Origin: JBBQLG01 sp038327655
GTDB lineage: Bacteria; Bacteroidota; Bacteroidia; Cytophagales; Spirosomataceae
Direction of reading: 5' to 3'
Assembly: GCA_038327655.1 (NCBI GenBank)
Contig: JBBQLG010000004.1
Span: 1 to 64,000, forward strand
Length of the DNA: 64,000 nt
Part shown: in pieces, positions 45,101 to 52,215 of the stretch
Layout: every line of letters begins with the position of its first letter
Numbering within the stretch: the first letter of the stretch is position 1
The notes under the pieces: generated by a model
What the model saw: only the letters and a program-made list of their open reading frames with translations
What the model was told of the DNA's origin: nothing
The model's database searches: none
Made by a program: the position numbers and the translations under genes

Positions 45101-45935
45101 GTTTTTCGTAGTTCGGCAGGTTGGCCGGGCGGTACGTAAACGCCTGCGGATTCAGGGCATCGTGCTGCTTTTTTACGCCATCGCCCACGGCCCACAAAAT
45201 ACCGCGCTCCAGTAGCTGCTGAAACCCCGGCTGACCCCAGGTACGCTCGTCATGACCATAAGCGGTGTAAAAAACCCGCCCCTTGCCGTAGCTGCGCGTC
45301 CAGGTGTACGGCTCTTCTTTACTACCCGGTTTGTCGGTAGCCTGAGCCGCCATGATTTCCCGTACGGCCAGCACGTTGTTATCGGGTTGCAGATGGGTGT
45401 GCAGGTACGTTTCGTCGTAGGCCCTGAACGAGGGAAGCCCCGCCGTAATCGGGCTGTTGGGCTGCGTAAAGCGCGTCTGAATCGTGTCCATTTTATGCCG
45501 CCAGAACTGCCCGCCCACCACTTTATCGACGTATTCGGCGGAGTTGCGGAAACAGTAGGACGCGCAATGCACCGGAATTACGCCGTGCCCCGATGCGACG
45601 TAGTCCAGCAATGCACGTTCCTGCGGTTTGGAAATACTGTCCCAGTTGGCGTAAATCAGCAGGCCGTCGTACCTGGCTAAATTATCGGCGTTGAGGTCGT
45701 CTAATTTATCCGTGTAGGTGAAGTTGATACCTTTTTGGCCCAGAGCGGCCATCAGTTGCGGCACCCGCTCAATGGGTTTATGGTGCCCATTGTCACCCAG
45801 AAACAGGATTTCCGTCCGGCGAGGTGACGTCCGACCTGATTTTATCGTTTCCGACCGGTTGGCCGACTGGTTCATTGACTGGCGGGCGCATTGGGTCATC
45901 AGACCGAGCAATCCCAATAGAAGTATTTTTTTCAT
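42108..45935 (-). CDS. ThuA / PQQ-type dehydrogenase / HEAT / CARDB / cupredoxin multidomain lipoprotein
   Basis: 1275 residues. Lipobox-like LMTQC (Cys16). Order: ThuA-like domain (about 40-260, EILFLGDNGHHKPIERVP, GVIPVHCASYCF); beta-propeller of the membrane-bound glucose/sorbosone dehydrogenase type (about 290-670, MTWDERGRLYVLITKDYPNE, CEDTNGDGKADKF); HEAT-like helices (about 690-890); a CARDB domain (QPDLVVAAIHTTPESP to ESNEQNNTATHPL); and a C-terminal blue-copper domain with ligands in MQHNLVIG (His) and FVCTFPGHWRIM (Cys, His, Met). Likely an envelope sugar dehydrogenase passing electrons to its own copper domain. Upstream of it are Gfo/Idh/MocA and epimerase genes. Confidence 0.88.
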   Translation of the reverse strand: MKKILLLGLLGLMTQCARQSMNQSANRSETIKSGRTSPRRTEILFLGDNGHHKPIERVPQLMAALGQKGINFTYTDKLDDLNADNLARYDGLLIYANWDSISKPQERALLDYVASGHGVIPVHCASYCFRNSAEYVDKVVGGQFWRHKMDTIQTRFTQPNSPITAGLPSFRAYDETYLHTHLQPDNNVLAVREIMAAQATDKPGSKEEPYTWTRSYGKGRVFYTAYGHDERTWGQPGFQQLLERGILWAVGDGVKKQHDALNPQAFTYRPANLPNYEKRPDPQLEQEPLSPEESMKHMQVPVEFTLGLFAHEPNVMHPIAMTWDERGRLYVLITKDYPNERKPTGGSDYIVICEDTNGDGKADKFTNFAEGLSIPTGLAFGNGGLFVSQAPHMLFLRDTNGDDKADQKQVLFTGFGTFDTHAGPSNLHYGFDNWIWGSVGYSGFKGKVGADSVKFSQGFFRFKTDGSKLEYVTATSNNTWGMSFNETGDVFGSTANNSHGWYMAIPNRYFHGGAHLRENGSRGTDTHKDMKPITEKVRQVDVFGGFTAASGQNFYTARAFPKEYWNRVAFVSEPTGHIVHQNIMERSGTDYEDHEASGVGFNLMAGADEWFAPVFSEVGPDGAVWVADWYSYIIQHNPTPKGSTSGSGNAYETPLRDFTHGRIYRVGYKAAPAYKPMTLSKDRSAELVAALKNNNMFWRMTAQRLLIERNNRDVVPQLIALVNDQSVDEIGINPAAIHALWTLQGLGAMDDAAVLQATTGALAHPCAGVRKTVVQVLPRTAASVETLMKVDALNDKEPLVVLNTLLALSEMPQSPASQQAILARLDKSTAASEVNDRWMSDAFACALTDRDGQLMKAYLKQVSMNVSTQPKSATQAAEDMTKHIHSQSGKQSISVRVDSGQTAQLLSAGANQPDLVVAAIHTTPESPAVREGARISVDVKNAGDVAIPAGTPIPLSVRIEGPMGTADQSKLDYVSVAHTTGIKAGETVTISKGNNGPWSTDFGVNFERAGQYTITVMLDRDNKIAESNEQNNTATHPLTYRAPQSMSAFVLERATRSYASVAPVDSVVALLRQSQRLGDAQRAAIVKGVSEGWNLKQKATVRETDHLFLASLSASASPDNRDRLNRLYEAWGLTKAEPVDPNVEVIRLKTVREEMRYDKKEFTVTAGKTIEIVLENPDAMQHNLVIGKPKSMDIIGAAADKLITAKDGPDRNYVPSIPQVIAATPLVNPDQTYRLRFTAPAQPGDYPFVCTFPGHWRIMNGVMRVIKATEPTTAK

Positions 45936-46027
45936 GGGTAAACCGCATCGGCGAACCGATAGAGAAAACAGAGCGAAACGAAGGTATAGCGCTACCGTAT
46001 GCGCCCGCTCTTCGTTGCCTCCGCGTT
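45936..46027 (-). repeat. Second copy of the dispersed intergenic element
   Basis: TAAACCGCATCGGCGAACCG (about 45943-45962) differs by one base from the element between pnuC and nadR. Both lie within about 40 bases of a minus-strand ATG. Similarity beyond about 20 bases is weak. Confidence 0.35.
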
Positions 46028-47149
46028 TTAAAGTTGTACAGTCTTAAAATCCGGTACCTGCCGGAGCTTTCCGCCGTTCATGGCTGATTCGTGCGCCAGA
46101 ATACCCACGCTGGTCCAGTTGGCCGACTGAGCCGCATTCGGGAACGGGTCGCGGTCTTCGGCAATGGCCGACACAAACTCGTGCACCATGTGCGGGTGCG
46201 ACCCGCCGTGCCCCCCTCCCTGCGTGAACGACAAATGCTGTTGCTCATCGGCATCGTACACGCCTTTGGTCGTAAATCGCTGAATGGATTCCGGCAGCAG
46301 ATGGGCGTAGTCGGGCACCGTTACTTTGGCCGGAATGTCGGGTTCGGGCTTTTTGGCGGTATGAATCACCGGCTGCTCGTCTTCGACCAATTGCCACTCG
46401 AACGACTGCTTATCGCCGTACACCTCGAAACTCTCGCGGTACTGCCGCGCCACGTCGAACAGCGACCGCATAACGTGCGCTGATAAATCGCTGTCCTTGA
46501 ACTTGATGTGTGCCGACTCCACTGCAAACGGCGAGTTGTGAATTTTAGCCAGCTTCTCCCGAATGGTCCCCGACCCGAAACACGACACGTAATCGGCTTC
46601 TAATTTCAGCAAACCGGCCACGGGACCCACGCAGTGCGTAGCGTAGTGCATCGGTGGCAAACCGGGCCAGTAATCGGGCCAGCCGTCCATGTCCTGCTGA
46701 TGGCTGGCTTTCAGAAACTGCACCTTACCAAGCTGGCCGGTTTCGTACAATTCCCTGACAAACAGAAACTCCCGGCTGTACACTACGGTTTCCATCATCA
46801 TGTATTTTTTTCCGGACGCCTTACAGGCCTTCACAATGGCCATGCACTCGTCTACGGAGGTTGCCATCGGTACGGTACAGGCCACGTGTTTGCCCGCCCT
46901 CAACGCTTTCAGGCTTTGTTCGGCGTGGTTCGGAATTGGCGAATTGATATGAACCGCGTCCACAGCCGGGTCGGCCAGCAGGTCGTCGTAGTTGCTGTAG
47001 CGTTTTTCGATGCCAAATGCGTCGCCGAGCTGATTGAGCTTTTCGACGTTGCGCTGGCAGATGGCGTACAGGTTGGCGTTCGGATGCCGCTGGTAAATCG
47101 GAATAAATTCGGCCCCAAAACCGAGGCCCACGATAGCGATGTTGATCAT
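46028..47149 (-). CDS. Gfo/Idh/MocA family oxidoreductase
   Basis: 373 residues. Rossmann fold NIAIVGLGFGAEFIPIY at the N-terminus, HINSPIPNHAEQSLKALRAG, then HVACTVPMATSVDECM where the canonical E-K-P motif reads T-V-P, so the usual catalytic Lys is absent at that place. The C-terminal alpha/beta domain includes GGGHGGSHPHMVHEFV. Probably NAD(P)-dependent on a sugar or keto-sugar, cytoplasmic. The start at 47149 begins the Rossmann strand; the longer frame runs into the intergenic hairpin. Confidence 0.9.
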   Translation of the reverse strand: MINIAIVGLGFGAEFIPIYQRHPNANLYAICQRNVEKLNQLGDAFGIEKRYSNYDDLLADPAVDAVHINSPIPNHAEQSLKALRAGKHVACTVPMATSVDECMAIVKACKASGKKYMMMETVVYSREFLFVRELYETGQLGKVQFLKASHQQDMDGWPDYWPGLPPMHYATHCVGPVAGLLKLEADYVSCFGSGTIREKLAKIHNSPFAVESAHIKFKDSDLSAHVMRSLFDVARQYRESFEVYGDKQSFEWQLVEDEQPVIHTAKKPEPDIPAKVTVPDYAHLLPESIQRFTTKGVYDADEQQHLSFTQGGGHGGSHPHMVHEFVSAIAEDRDPFPNAAQSANWTSVGILAHESAMNGGKLRQVPDFKTVQL

Positions 47150-47161
47150 TGGAATGGTTGA

Positions 47162-47243
47162 ATAGTAGACTGACTGAATTGTTGACTGATTGAATGGGTA
47201 GATTAACGAAGTATTCAATCAGTCAACAATTCAATCAGTCTAC
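47162..47243. repeat. Long inverted repeat overlapping the 3' end of the epimerase gene
   Basis: 32-base arms (47162-47193 and 47212-47243; AGTAGACTGACTGAATTG...) pair with one mismatch across an 18-base loop. The right arm encodes the last residues and stop of the epimerase. It may stabilise or terminate the message between the two genes. The arms are made of degenerate CTGATTGAAT-like units. Confidence 0.7.
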
Positions 47244-48087
47244 TCTTTAAAAAGGCCAGCCCATCGGTGGCTAACTGCTCCGGCGAGTCGAACATGGGGC
47301 GGAAAATATGGGTAGCGGCTGCCAGTTCGGGCGGGTTGGGTCCGAACGCTTCGATGGCAATCGGTCCGTCGTAGCCGACCTCAACCAGCGTCGCAAAAAT
47401 ACCATCGAAGTCGATATGGCCCTGTCCCGGTGTAGAGCGGTCGTTCTCCGAAATCTGCACGTGAACCAGATACGGGGCTATTTTCCGGATGGCATCGGCG
47501 ATGTTTTTCTCCTCCATATTGGCATGAAACGTATCAAACGCGGCCCGGCAATTCGGGTGATCGACAGCCTCGATGTAGCGGATCACATCGTCGGTGCAGG
47601 TGAGCAGATAGGTCTCAAACCGGTTCAGGTATTCAATGGCCAGGGTAACGCCCCGCGTTTGGGCGTATTCGGCCACGTCGCGCATCCCCGTCACCGACCA
47701 CTGCCATTCCTGGGCCGTAGCGGGTTTGCCCGTGAAGGTTTTAAAACCAGCGTACAGCGGCCCCATCAGTAGGACAGCCCCGGCGGCAGCGGCACAATCG
47801 ACCACGTATTTCAGGTAGTCGATACCCGTCCGGCGGATGGTTGCGTCGGGACTAATCAGGCTGTGCTCGGGGCCGCAGATGGTGCAGGCCTGAACGCCCA
47901 GTTGCAGGTCCGCCAGTTGCTGCCCCAGTTGCTGCCACTTCGCCAAACGGGCCGGGGTGGTGTCGGACTCGTTAATGGGTACTTCCACGAAGTCGAATCC
48001 GGTCTGTTTCAGGAATCGGAACGTATCGGTGAGGTCTTCATCCATCGTCATGGTCCAGACGAACAGATTCATTCCCAGCTTATTCAT
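47215..48087 (-). CDS. Sugar phosphate isomerase/epimerase family protein (xylose isomerase-like TIM barrel)
   Basis: 290 residues. Metal-binding residues of the family occur in VTLAIEYLNRFE (Glu), NCRAAFDTFHANMEE (Asp, His), QISENDRSTPGQGHID (His) and GPIAIEAFG (Glu). This pattern fits D-psicose/D-tagatose 3-epimerase or hydroxypyruvate isomerase-like enzymes. Its position before a Gfo/Idh/MocA and a ThuA/dehydrogenase gene suggests sugar or keto-sugar catabolism, probably under the divergent AraC regulator. Confidence 0.9.
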   Translation of the reverse strand: MNKLGMNLFVWTMTMDEDLTDTFRFLKQTGFDFVEVPINESDTTPARLAKWQQLGQQLADLQLGVQACTICGPEHSLISPDATIRRTGIDYLKYVVDCAAAAGAVLLMGPLYAGFKTFTGKPATAQEWQWSVTGMRDVAEYAQTRGVTLAIEYLNRFETYLLTCTDDVIRYIEAVDHPNCRAAFDTFHANMEEKNIADAIRKIAPYLVHVQISENDRSTPGQGHIDFDGIFATLVEVGYDGPIAIEAFGPNPPELAAATHIFRPMFDSPEQLATDGLAFLKSRLIELLTD

Positions 48088-48109
48088 AATTTATCTTTAC
48101 TGATTTATA

Positions 48110-48117
48110 CAAATTTA
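48110..48117 (-). promoter_or_regulatory. Promoter -7 element of the sugar module
   Basis: Coding-strand TAAATTTG fits TAnnTTTG, 22 bases upstream of the epimerase ATG in the AT-rich gap shared with the AraC gene. Confidence 0.5.
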
Positions 48118-48220
48118 AAACCTATTTTACTGGTGTTTTCGGCTTTTCTTTACAACTTTTGACTTTATTTTACCGCTTCAGTCCGAATATCAGGCCCGGC
48201 AATGTCAAAAAACAGAAACA

Positions 48221-49093
48221 ATGAAGCCACCTCTGCGTAAAGACCTCGAACCCATTGCGTCATCGTTCACGGTGAAGACGCTGGTTGAACCGCACTTCGA
48301 CCCTAACTGGCATTTCCACCCCCATTATCAGTTATTCCTGGTCGAGGAAGGCACCGGAACCCGGTTTATTGGTGATTCCATCCGGCCATTCGCGCCCGGT
48401 GATCTGGTCTTTCTGGGGCCGAACCTGCCGCACCTCTGGCGCAGCGACCAGGCTTATTTCAACCGGGTGCCGGGTCTGGTTACGAAGGGTATCGTCGTTT
48501 ATTTCGACGAGGAATTTTTGGGTGTGGAGTTCTTCAATCAGCAGGAAGTAAAGGGCCTGCGCCAGTTGCTGACCCACGCCCACCGCGGCCTGACGTGGTT
48601 AAGCACGACCCGCGATCGGGCCGAAGCCGCACTGAATGAACTCGTACAGCAGCCTGTCGGCTTCGGCCGGGTGTTGACACTACTGACCCTGCTCAACGAC
48701 CTGGCGCATTCCTCCGATTATCAGTTCATCACCAGCCCCGGCTACAGCAACACCGCAAAACCCGCCGAAACCGATCGTATTCAACGGGTTCATGACTACG
48801 TGCTGGTTCATTTCGCCGACGAGATCAGTCTCGACACCATTGCCGATCTGGTGGGTATGTCGCCCCCGGCTTTCTGCCGGTATTTTAAAACAAGAGCCAA
48901 CAAAACCTTTTCGGAGTTTGTGGCCGAAGTGCGTATCGGGCACGCCTGCAAACTACTGACGGGTAGTTCGCTGAGCATCACGCAGGTGAGTTACGACAGC
49001 GGGTACCGCACGCTGTCCAACTTTAACCGGCAATTCAAAGAGATCACTGGCCAAACGCCTTCGCACTACGTGAAAACCTACCAGGCGCTGTAA
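48221..49093 (+). CDS. AraC family transcriptional regulator with cupin sensor
   Basis: 290 residues. N-terminal cupin (WHFHPHYQLFLVEEGTGTRF; FAPGDLVFLGPNLPHLWRS) that binds a sugar-like ligand, then a C-terminal AraC domain: ISLDTIADLVGMSPPAFCRY and SITQVSYDSGYRTLSNFNRQ, ending TGQTPSHYVKTYQ. It is divergent from the epimerase/oxidoreductase/dehydrogenase genes, which it probably controls. Confidence 0.92.
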   Translation: MKPPLRKDLEPIASSFTVKTLVEPHFDPNWHFHPHYQLFLVEEGTGTRFIGDSIRPFAPGDLVFLGPNLPHLWRSDQAYFNRVPGLVTKGIVVYFDEEFLGVEFFNQQEVKGLRQLLTHAHRGLTWLSTTRDRAEAALNELVQQPVGFGRVLTLLTLLNDLAHSSDYQFITSPGYSNTAKPAETDRIQRVHDYVLVHFADEISLDTIADLVGMSPPAFCRYFKTRANKTFSEFVAEVRIGHACKLLTGSSLSITQVSYDSGYRTLSNFNRQFKEITGQTPSHYVKTYQAL

Positions 49094-49167
49094 AGCGTTC
49101 AGCCACTCCGAGCCGATGCATTTAGCGATTTGGCAGGGTATATGAATCCGGTTTCGCTAACAAAAAA

Positions 49168-49194
49168 GTGTCGGCTTCCAACGGAAACCGACAC
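49168..49194. terminator. Bidirectional terminator between convergent genes
   Basis: GTGTCGGCTTCC / GGAAACCGACAC, 12-bp stem with one mismatch and an AAC loop, preceded by A6 on the plus strand. It lies between the AraC and alpha/beta hydrolase genes. Confidence 0.75.
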
Positions 49195-49222
49195 CCTCCA
49201 AATTAACGTGTTAAGCTAATCC

Positions 49223-50092
49223 TCAATACGTCGTCGATGCGGTCCGGGCCGAAATTGGCTCCTGCACGAAACTCAGCAGATCGCTGGTCAGCCGGTCTTT
49301 TTCGGTGGCAAACAACCCGTGGGGCGCACCGGAATACACGATGTAGTGCGCACTGGGCAACAGAGCCGCCGTCTGCTCACCCGATGTCTCGATGGGCACC
49401 GTTTTGTCATCGTCGCCGTGAATAATCAGCGTTGGTACGTTTACGTGGGTTAAATCCTGCCGGAAATCGGTCATGGCGAAGGCTTTGGCACACTCGACGG
49501 TGGCGTTCGGCGCGGCTAAGTACGCCCGGAAGAAATCGCCGGCTAACTGACCCTGGCTAACGCTGTGGTTCAACATGCTGTAGCTGTAGAACTGTTTGCC
49601 GAAGCTTTGCAGGAAATCGGCGCGGTCTTTCTGCATCCCTTCCAGCATTCCGTCAAATACACTCTGGTCGACGCCGGTTGGGTTATCCTCGGTTTTGAGC
49701 AGGTACGGGGTTACGGAACTGACAAACGCGATTTTCGACACCCGTTTGCCCTGGTAGCGGCTCATGTAGCGGGCTACTTCGCCCCCGCCCATCGAGAAAC
49801 CAACGAGCGTAACATTCTCCAGATTCAGGTGTTCCAGCACGGCACTGAGGTCGTCGGTGAGCGTGTCGTAGTCGTAGTTTCCCCACGGTTTCGACGATTT
49901 ACCAAAACCCCGGCGGTCATAAGTAATCACGCGAACGCCGTGCTTGGGCATCTCGGCCATCTGGTAATCCCACATTTCGTGGCTCAGCGGCCAGCCATGA
50001 ATCAGTACCACGGGTTGGCCTTGTCCCCAATCCTGATAGAAAAGGTTGACGTCATTTCCGGCCGCGTCGGTGCCTGCTTTAATGTAGCTCAT
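49223..50092 (-). CDS. Alpha/beta hydrolase (non-haem chloroperoxidase type)
   Basis: 289 residues, no signal peptide. Nucleophile elbow LVGFSMGGGEVARY (Ser), acid in LIIHGDDDKTVPIE (Asp) and His in YSGAPHGLFATE. DRRGFGKSSKPWGNYDYDTL is typical of the non-haem haloperoxidase/esterase group. Probably an esterase or perhydrolase; the natural substrate is unknown. Confidence 0.92.
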   Translation of the reverse strand: MSYIKAGTDAAGNDVNLFYQDWGQGQPVVLIHGWPLSHEMWDYQMAEMPKHGVRVITYDRRGFGKSSKPWGNYDYDTLTDDLSAVLEHLNLENVTLVGFSMGGGEVARYMSRYQGKRVSKIAFVSSVTPYLLKTEDNPTGVDQSVFDGMLEGMQKDRADFLQSFGKQFYSYSMLNHSVSQGQLAGDFFRAYLAAPNATVECAKAFAMTDFRQDLTHVNVPTLIIHGDDDKTVPIETSGEQTAALLPSAHYIVYSGAPHGLFATEKDRLTSDLLSFVQEPISARTASTTY

Positions 50093-50238
50093 AACGAATG
50101 AAGTTGTACTGGTTGGTTAACTGTTTAGCGTGGTTTTCCTATAGAGAAACCCGTCAGTAAATCAACCGTCTGTACTCCAAAGTGTTTTCGTGTTCAGACA
50201 CACATTACCGTTTCGTTGGCCCGGCATTCAGCAACAGC

Positions 50239-50787
50239 CTACCGGTTCAGCGCGTCGCGGAGTTGACGCAATACCTCGGTGGTTTCGGAAGGGCGGGCGG
50301 CATCGTCGTTCACGATTTCACCGTCCCGGTCAACGATGATGTACCGGGGATACGAATCGATTTCCAGAAACTCGCTCAGTCCACCCTCAAACGCAGTGTT
50401 CATCATAAAATGCCGTCCCGTGAGGTGTAGTTTTTGCACGGTGGCTTTCCAGTTGGCAATCAATTTCGCGGTGTAGCCGTTTTCGTAGGCGATGTACAGA
50501 AAATCGACCGGTTCGCCGGTTAGCTTTTCTTTTAAACGGGCAGCGTAGGGCATTTCTTTTCGGCAGGGCACACACCACGTTCCCCAGAAGTCGACGTAAA
50601 CGACCCGGCCCCGGTGCGGTTTCAGCAGGCTGTCGAGGCTGGTGATCCGGGTGGGATTAGCCACAAACGTGATGCGGCTTTCCGGTGTTTTCAGGGTACT
50701 GTCCGGCCGAAGAACGGGTGATTGGGCGTGAGCGGATGCGGCCCATAACAAGCCTCCCAGCAGGGTAGTGATAACTCTGTTTTTCAT
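50239..50787 (-). CDS. TlpA/thioredoxin-like exported protein
   Basis: 182 residues. Signal peptide to AHAQ, then a thioredoxin fold with FWGTWCVPCRKEMPYA (CxxC redox site) and cis-Pro region SYPRYIIVDRDGEIV. It is likely a periplasmic disulfide reductase or oxidoreductase. The start at 50787 begins the signal peptide and is 7 bases from the NRDE gene stop, so the genes are co-transcribed. Confidence 0.88.
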   Translation of the reverse strand: MKNRVITTLLGGLLWAASAHAQSPVLRPDSTLKTPESRITFVANPTRITSLDSLLKPHRGRVVYVDFWGTWCVPCRKEMPYAARLKEKLTGEPVDFLYIAYENGYTAKLIANWKATVQKLHLTGRHFMMNTAFEGGLSEFLEIDSYPRYIIVDRDGEIVNDDAARPSETTEVLRQLRDALNR

Positions 50788-50794
50788 TGGGTAA

Positions 50795-51523
50795 TCAGAA
50801 TAATAATTGAGTGGTTGCGTCCGTCGCGAGGTCCACATAGCGCATCGTACCGGCGTGTTTCGTCTGCGCTACCTGCGTGATACTGACCGTACGTACGCCC
50901 TCCTGCGGCCGGTTCATCACCAGGTCACGGCCGGGACTGCCGTTGCCCGCCGTCCGGTGAAACGTGAACAGGCTGTCGGGCGTATAGTGGTTGTGGTTCG
51001 CCTGCAAAAACTGGGTAAACCAGATTTTGCGCAAGGCAATCGTACCAGCGTCGTAGAGGGTGTATGACGACCAGATGTGCGGGTTGCGGAGGGACAGTTC
51101 ACGCACCCATACCTGCTGTCCCGTCCAGCGAATCTCGAACAGGTCATGCGCCCGGCCATTGGTACCGGCCCCGGCAATGACCAGTGTAAACGGCTGAATG
51201 CCCCCGAAGTCGTACCGGTCCGCAAACTGATAGGGATTTTCGTAGCCAAAAACGTCCAGCACGACTAATCCACGGCTTTTTCGGGGTGTGGTGGTCCGGG
51301 ATGGCGGGTCGGTCGGAAAGGCACCGTTGAGCAGGCAAACGAGGTGTGTTGATGAAGCAGCCAGCCAAGTACCGCCCCCCTGCGGGTCTTTTGGGAAGGT
51401 GAGTAGCTGCCCGTTTATGTCGTACGCCTGCGGGGGAATGGCTAACGGTCGGCTTAGGTGTTCGTCACGATTGGCAGTCAGTAAATAACCATCGGCAATG
51501 GGCAGCAGCGTTACAACGCACAT
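50795..51523 (-). CDS. NRDE (TANGO2-like) family protein
   Basis: 242 residues. N-terminal MCVVTLLPIADGYLLTANRD with Cys2 and the NRDE motif, then RPLAIPPQAY and QGGGTWLAAS. NRDE proteins occur from bacteria to animals (TANGO2); a role in haem or lipid handling is suggested for eukaryotic relatives, but none is established here. It lies between the RelE-like gene (3-base gap) and the TlpA-like gene (7-base gap). Confidence 0.9.
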   Translation of the reverse strand: MCVVTLLPIADGYLLTANRDEHLSRPLAIPPQAYDINGQLLTFPKDPQGGGTWLAASSTHLVCLLNGAFPTDPPSRTTTPRKSRGLVVLDVFGYENPYQFADRYDFGGIQPFTLVIAGAGTNGRAHDLFEIRWTGQQVWVRELSLRNPHIWSSYTLYDAGTIALRKIWFTQFLQANHNHYTPDSLFTFHRTAGNGSPGRDLVMNRPQEGVRTVSITQVAQTKHAGTMRYVDLATDATTQLLF

Positions 51524-51526
51524 GGG

Positions 51527-51817
51527 TTATCGTTTAGGCGGAAATTTCTTGTAAATGTCTTTCCGGTTCAGGATGCGGGATAAGACAAGTGTATCTCCTT
51601 CCAGATAAAAGCCTATTCGGAAATCATTATGTCTGTTCAGTTTCAGACGGAATGCCTTTACCCTCTTACTGCCCTCCATTTTTTTAACCTCGTAACCAAT
51701 GTCGTCTAACGACTGAGCGGTTTCAACGGCTTCATAAATAGCCTTCAGTTCATCCAAGAGAGACGCCGGCAATTTTTTAGCATCCCGCCCAAACGAAGTA
51801 TCAATTTCGATTTTCAT
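51527..51817 (-). CDS. RelE/ParE superfamily toxin-like protein
   Basis: 96 residues. MKIEIDTSFGRDAKKLPASL, KKMEGSKRVKAFRLKLNRHN, FRIGFYLEGDTLVLSRIL and a basic end DIYKKFPPKR follow the RelE/YafQ-type pattern of mRNA-cleaving toxins. The putative antitoxin at 51968 is 150 bases upstream, an unusually wide gap, with a small hairpin (51839-51864) between. It directly precedes the NRDE gene. Confidence 0.83.
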   Translation of the reverse strand: MKIEIDTSFGRDAKKLPASLLDELKAIYEAVETAQSLDDIGYEVKKMEGSKRVKAFRLKLNRHNDFRIGFYLEGDTLVLSRILNRKDIYKKFPPKR

Positions 51818-51967
51818 GCGGGCAAGTTACTCGTATGGAGAGGGGTTGTCAACGTCGCCCCTCTTTCGTTACATGTAACCATTTTAGCAGCTACCGGTGT
51901 GGGAAATCGACATAATAGGTGTGATATGAAATCAGTATGAATCTTACTCTTCATGAGCAGAGAACAA

Positions 51968-52180
51968 TTACCGATTCAGTAACCAGGTTTTAAAATCAGC
52001 CCGCTCACTTTCGTCTAATCGACCCTCTTTCTTTCCGGCTTCCATTAGTTTCAGCAAACCTTTTTCTTCTTCCTCTTCTGTCAGGTACTGTTCATCAACA
52101 CGCACAGTAGCTCTGGTAGCTTTGGCGGCTTCCATAAATAACTTTTTGTACTGTTTGTCCACGTCTATGACTAAGCGCAT
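51968..52180 (-). CDS. Putative antitoxin / small acidic protein
   Basis: 70 residues. A short beta-strand start MRLVIDVDKQYKKLFMEAAK is followed by an acidic helix EEEEEKGLLKLMEAGKKEGR. No DNA-binding motif is obvious. Size, charge and position upstream of a RelE-like toxin suggest an antitoxin; this is inference. It lies 35 bases behind no gene, with radA downstream... read on the minus strand, radA ends just before it at 52216. Confidence 0.55.
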   Translation of the reverse strand: MRLVIDVDKQYKKLFMEAAKATRATVRVDEQYLTEEEEEKGLLKLMEAGKKEGRLDESERADFKTWLLNR

Positions 52181-52215
52181 ACGTCGTTCCGTTTTTGACC
52201 AAATGTACTAAAAAC

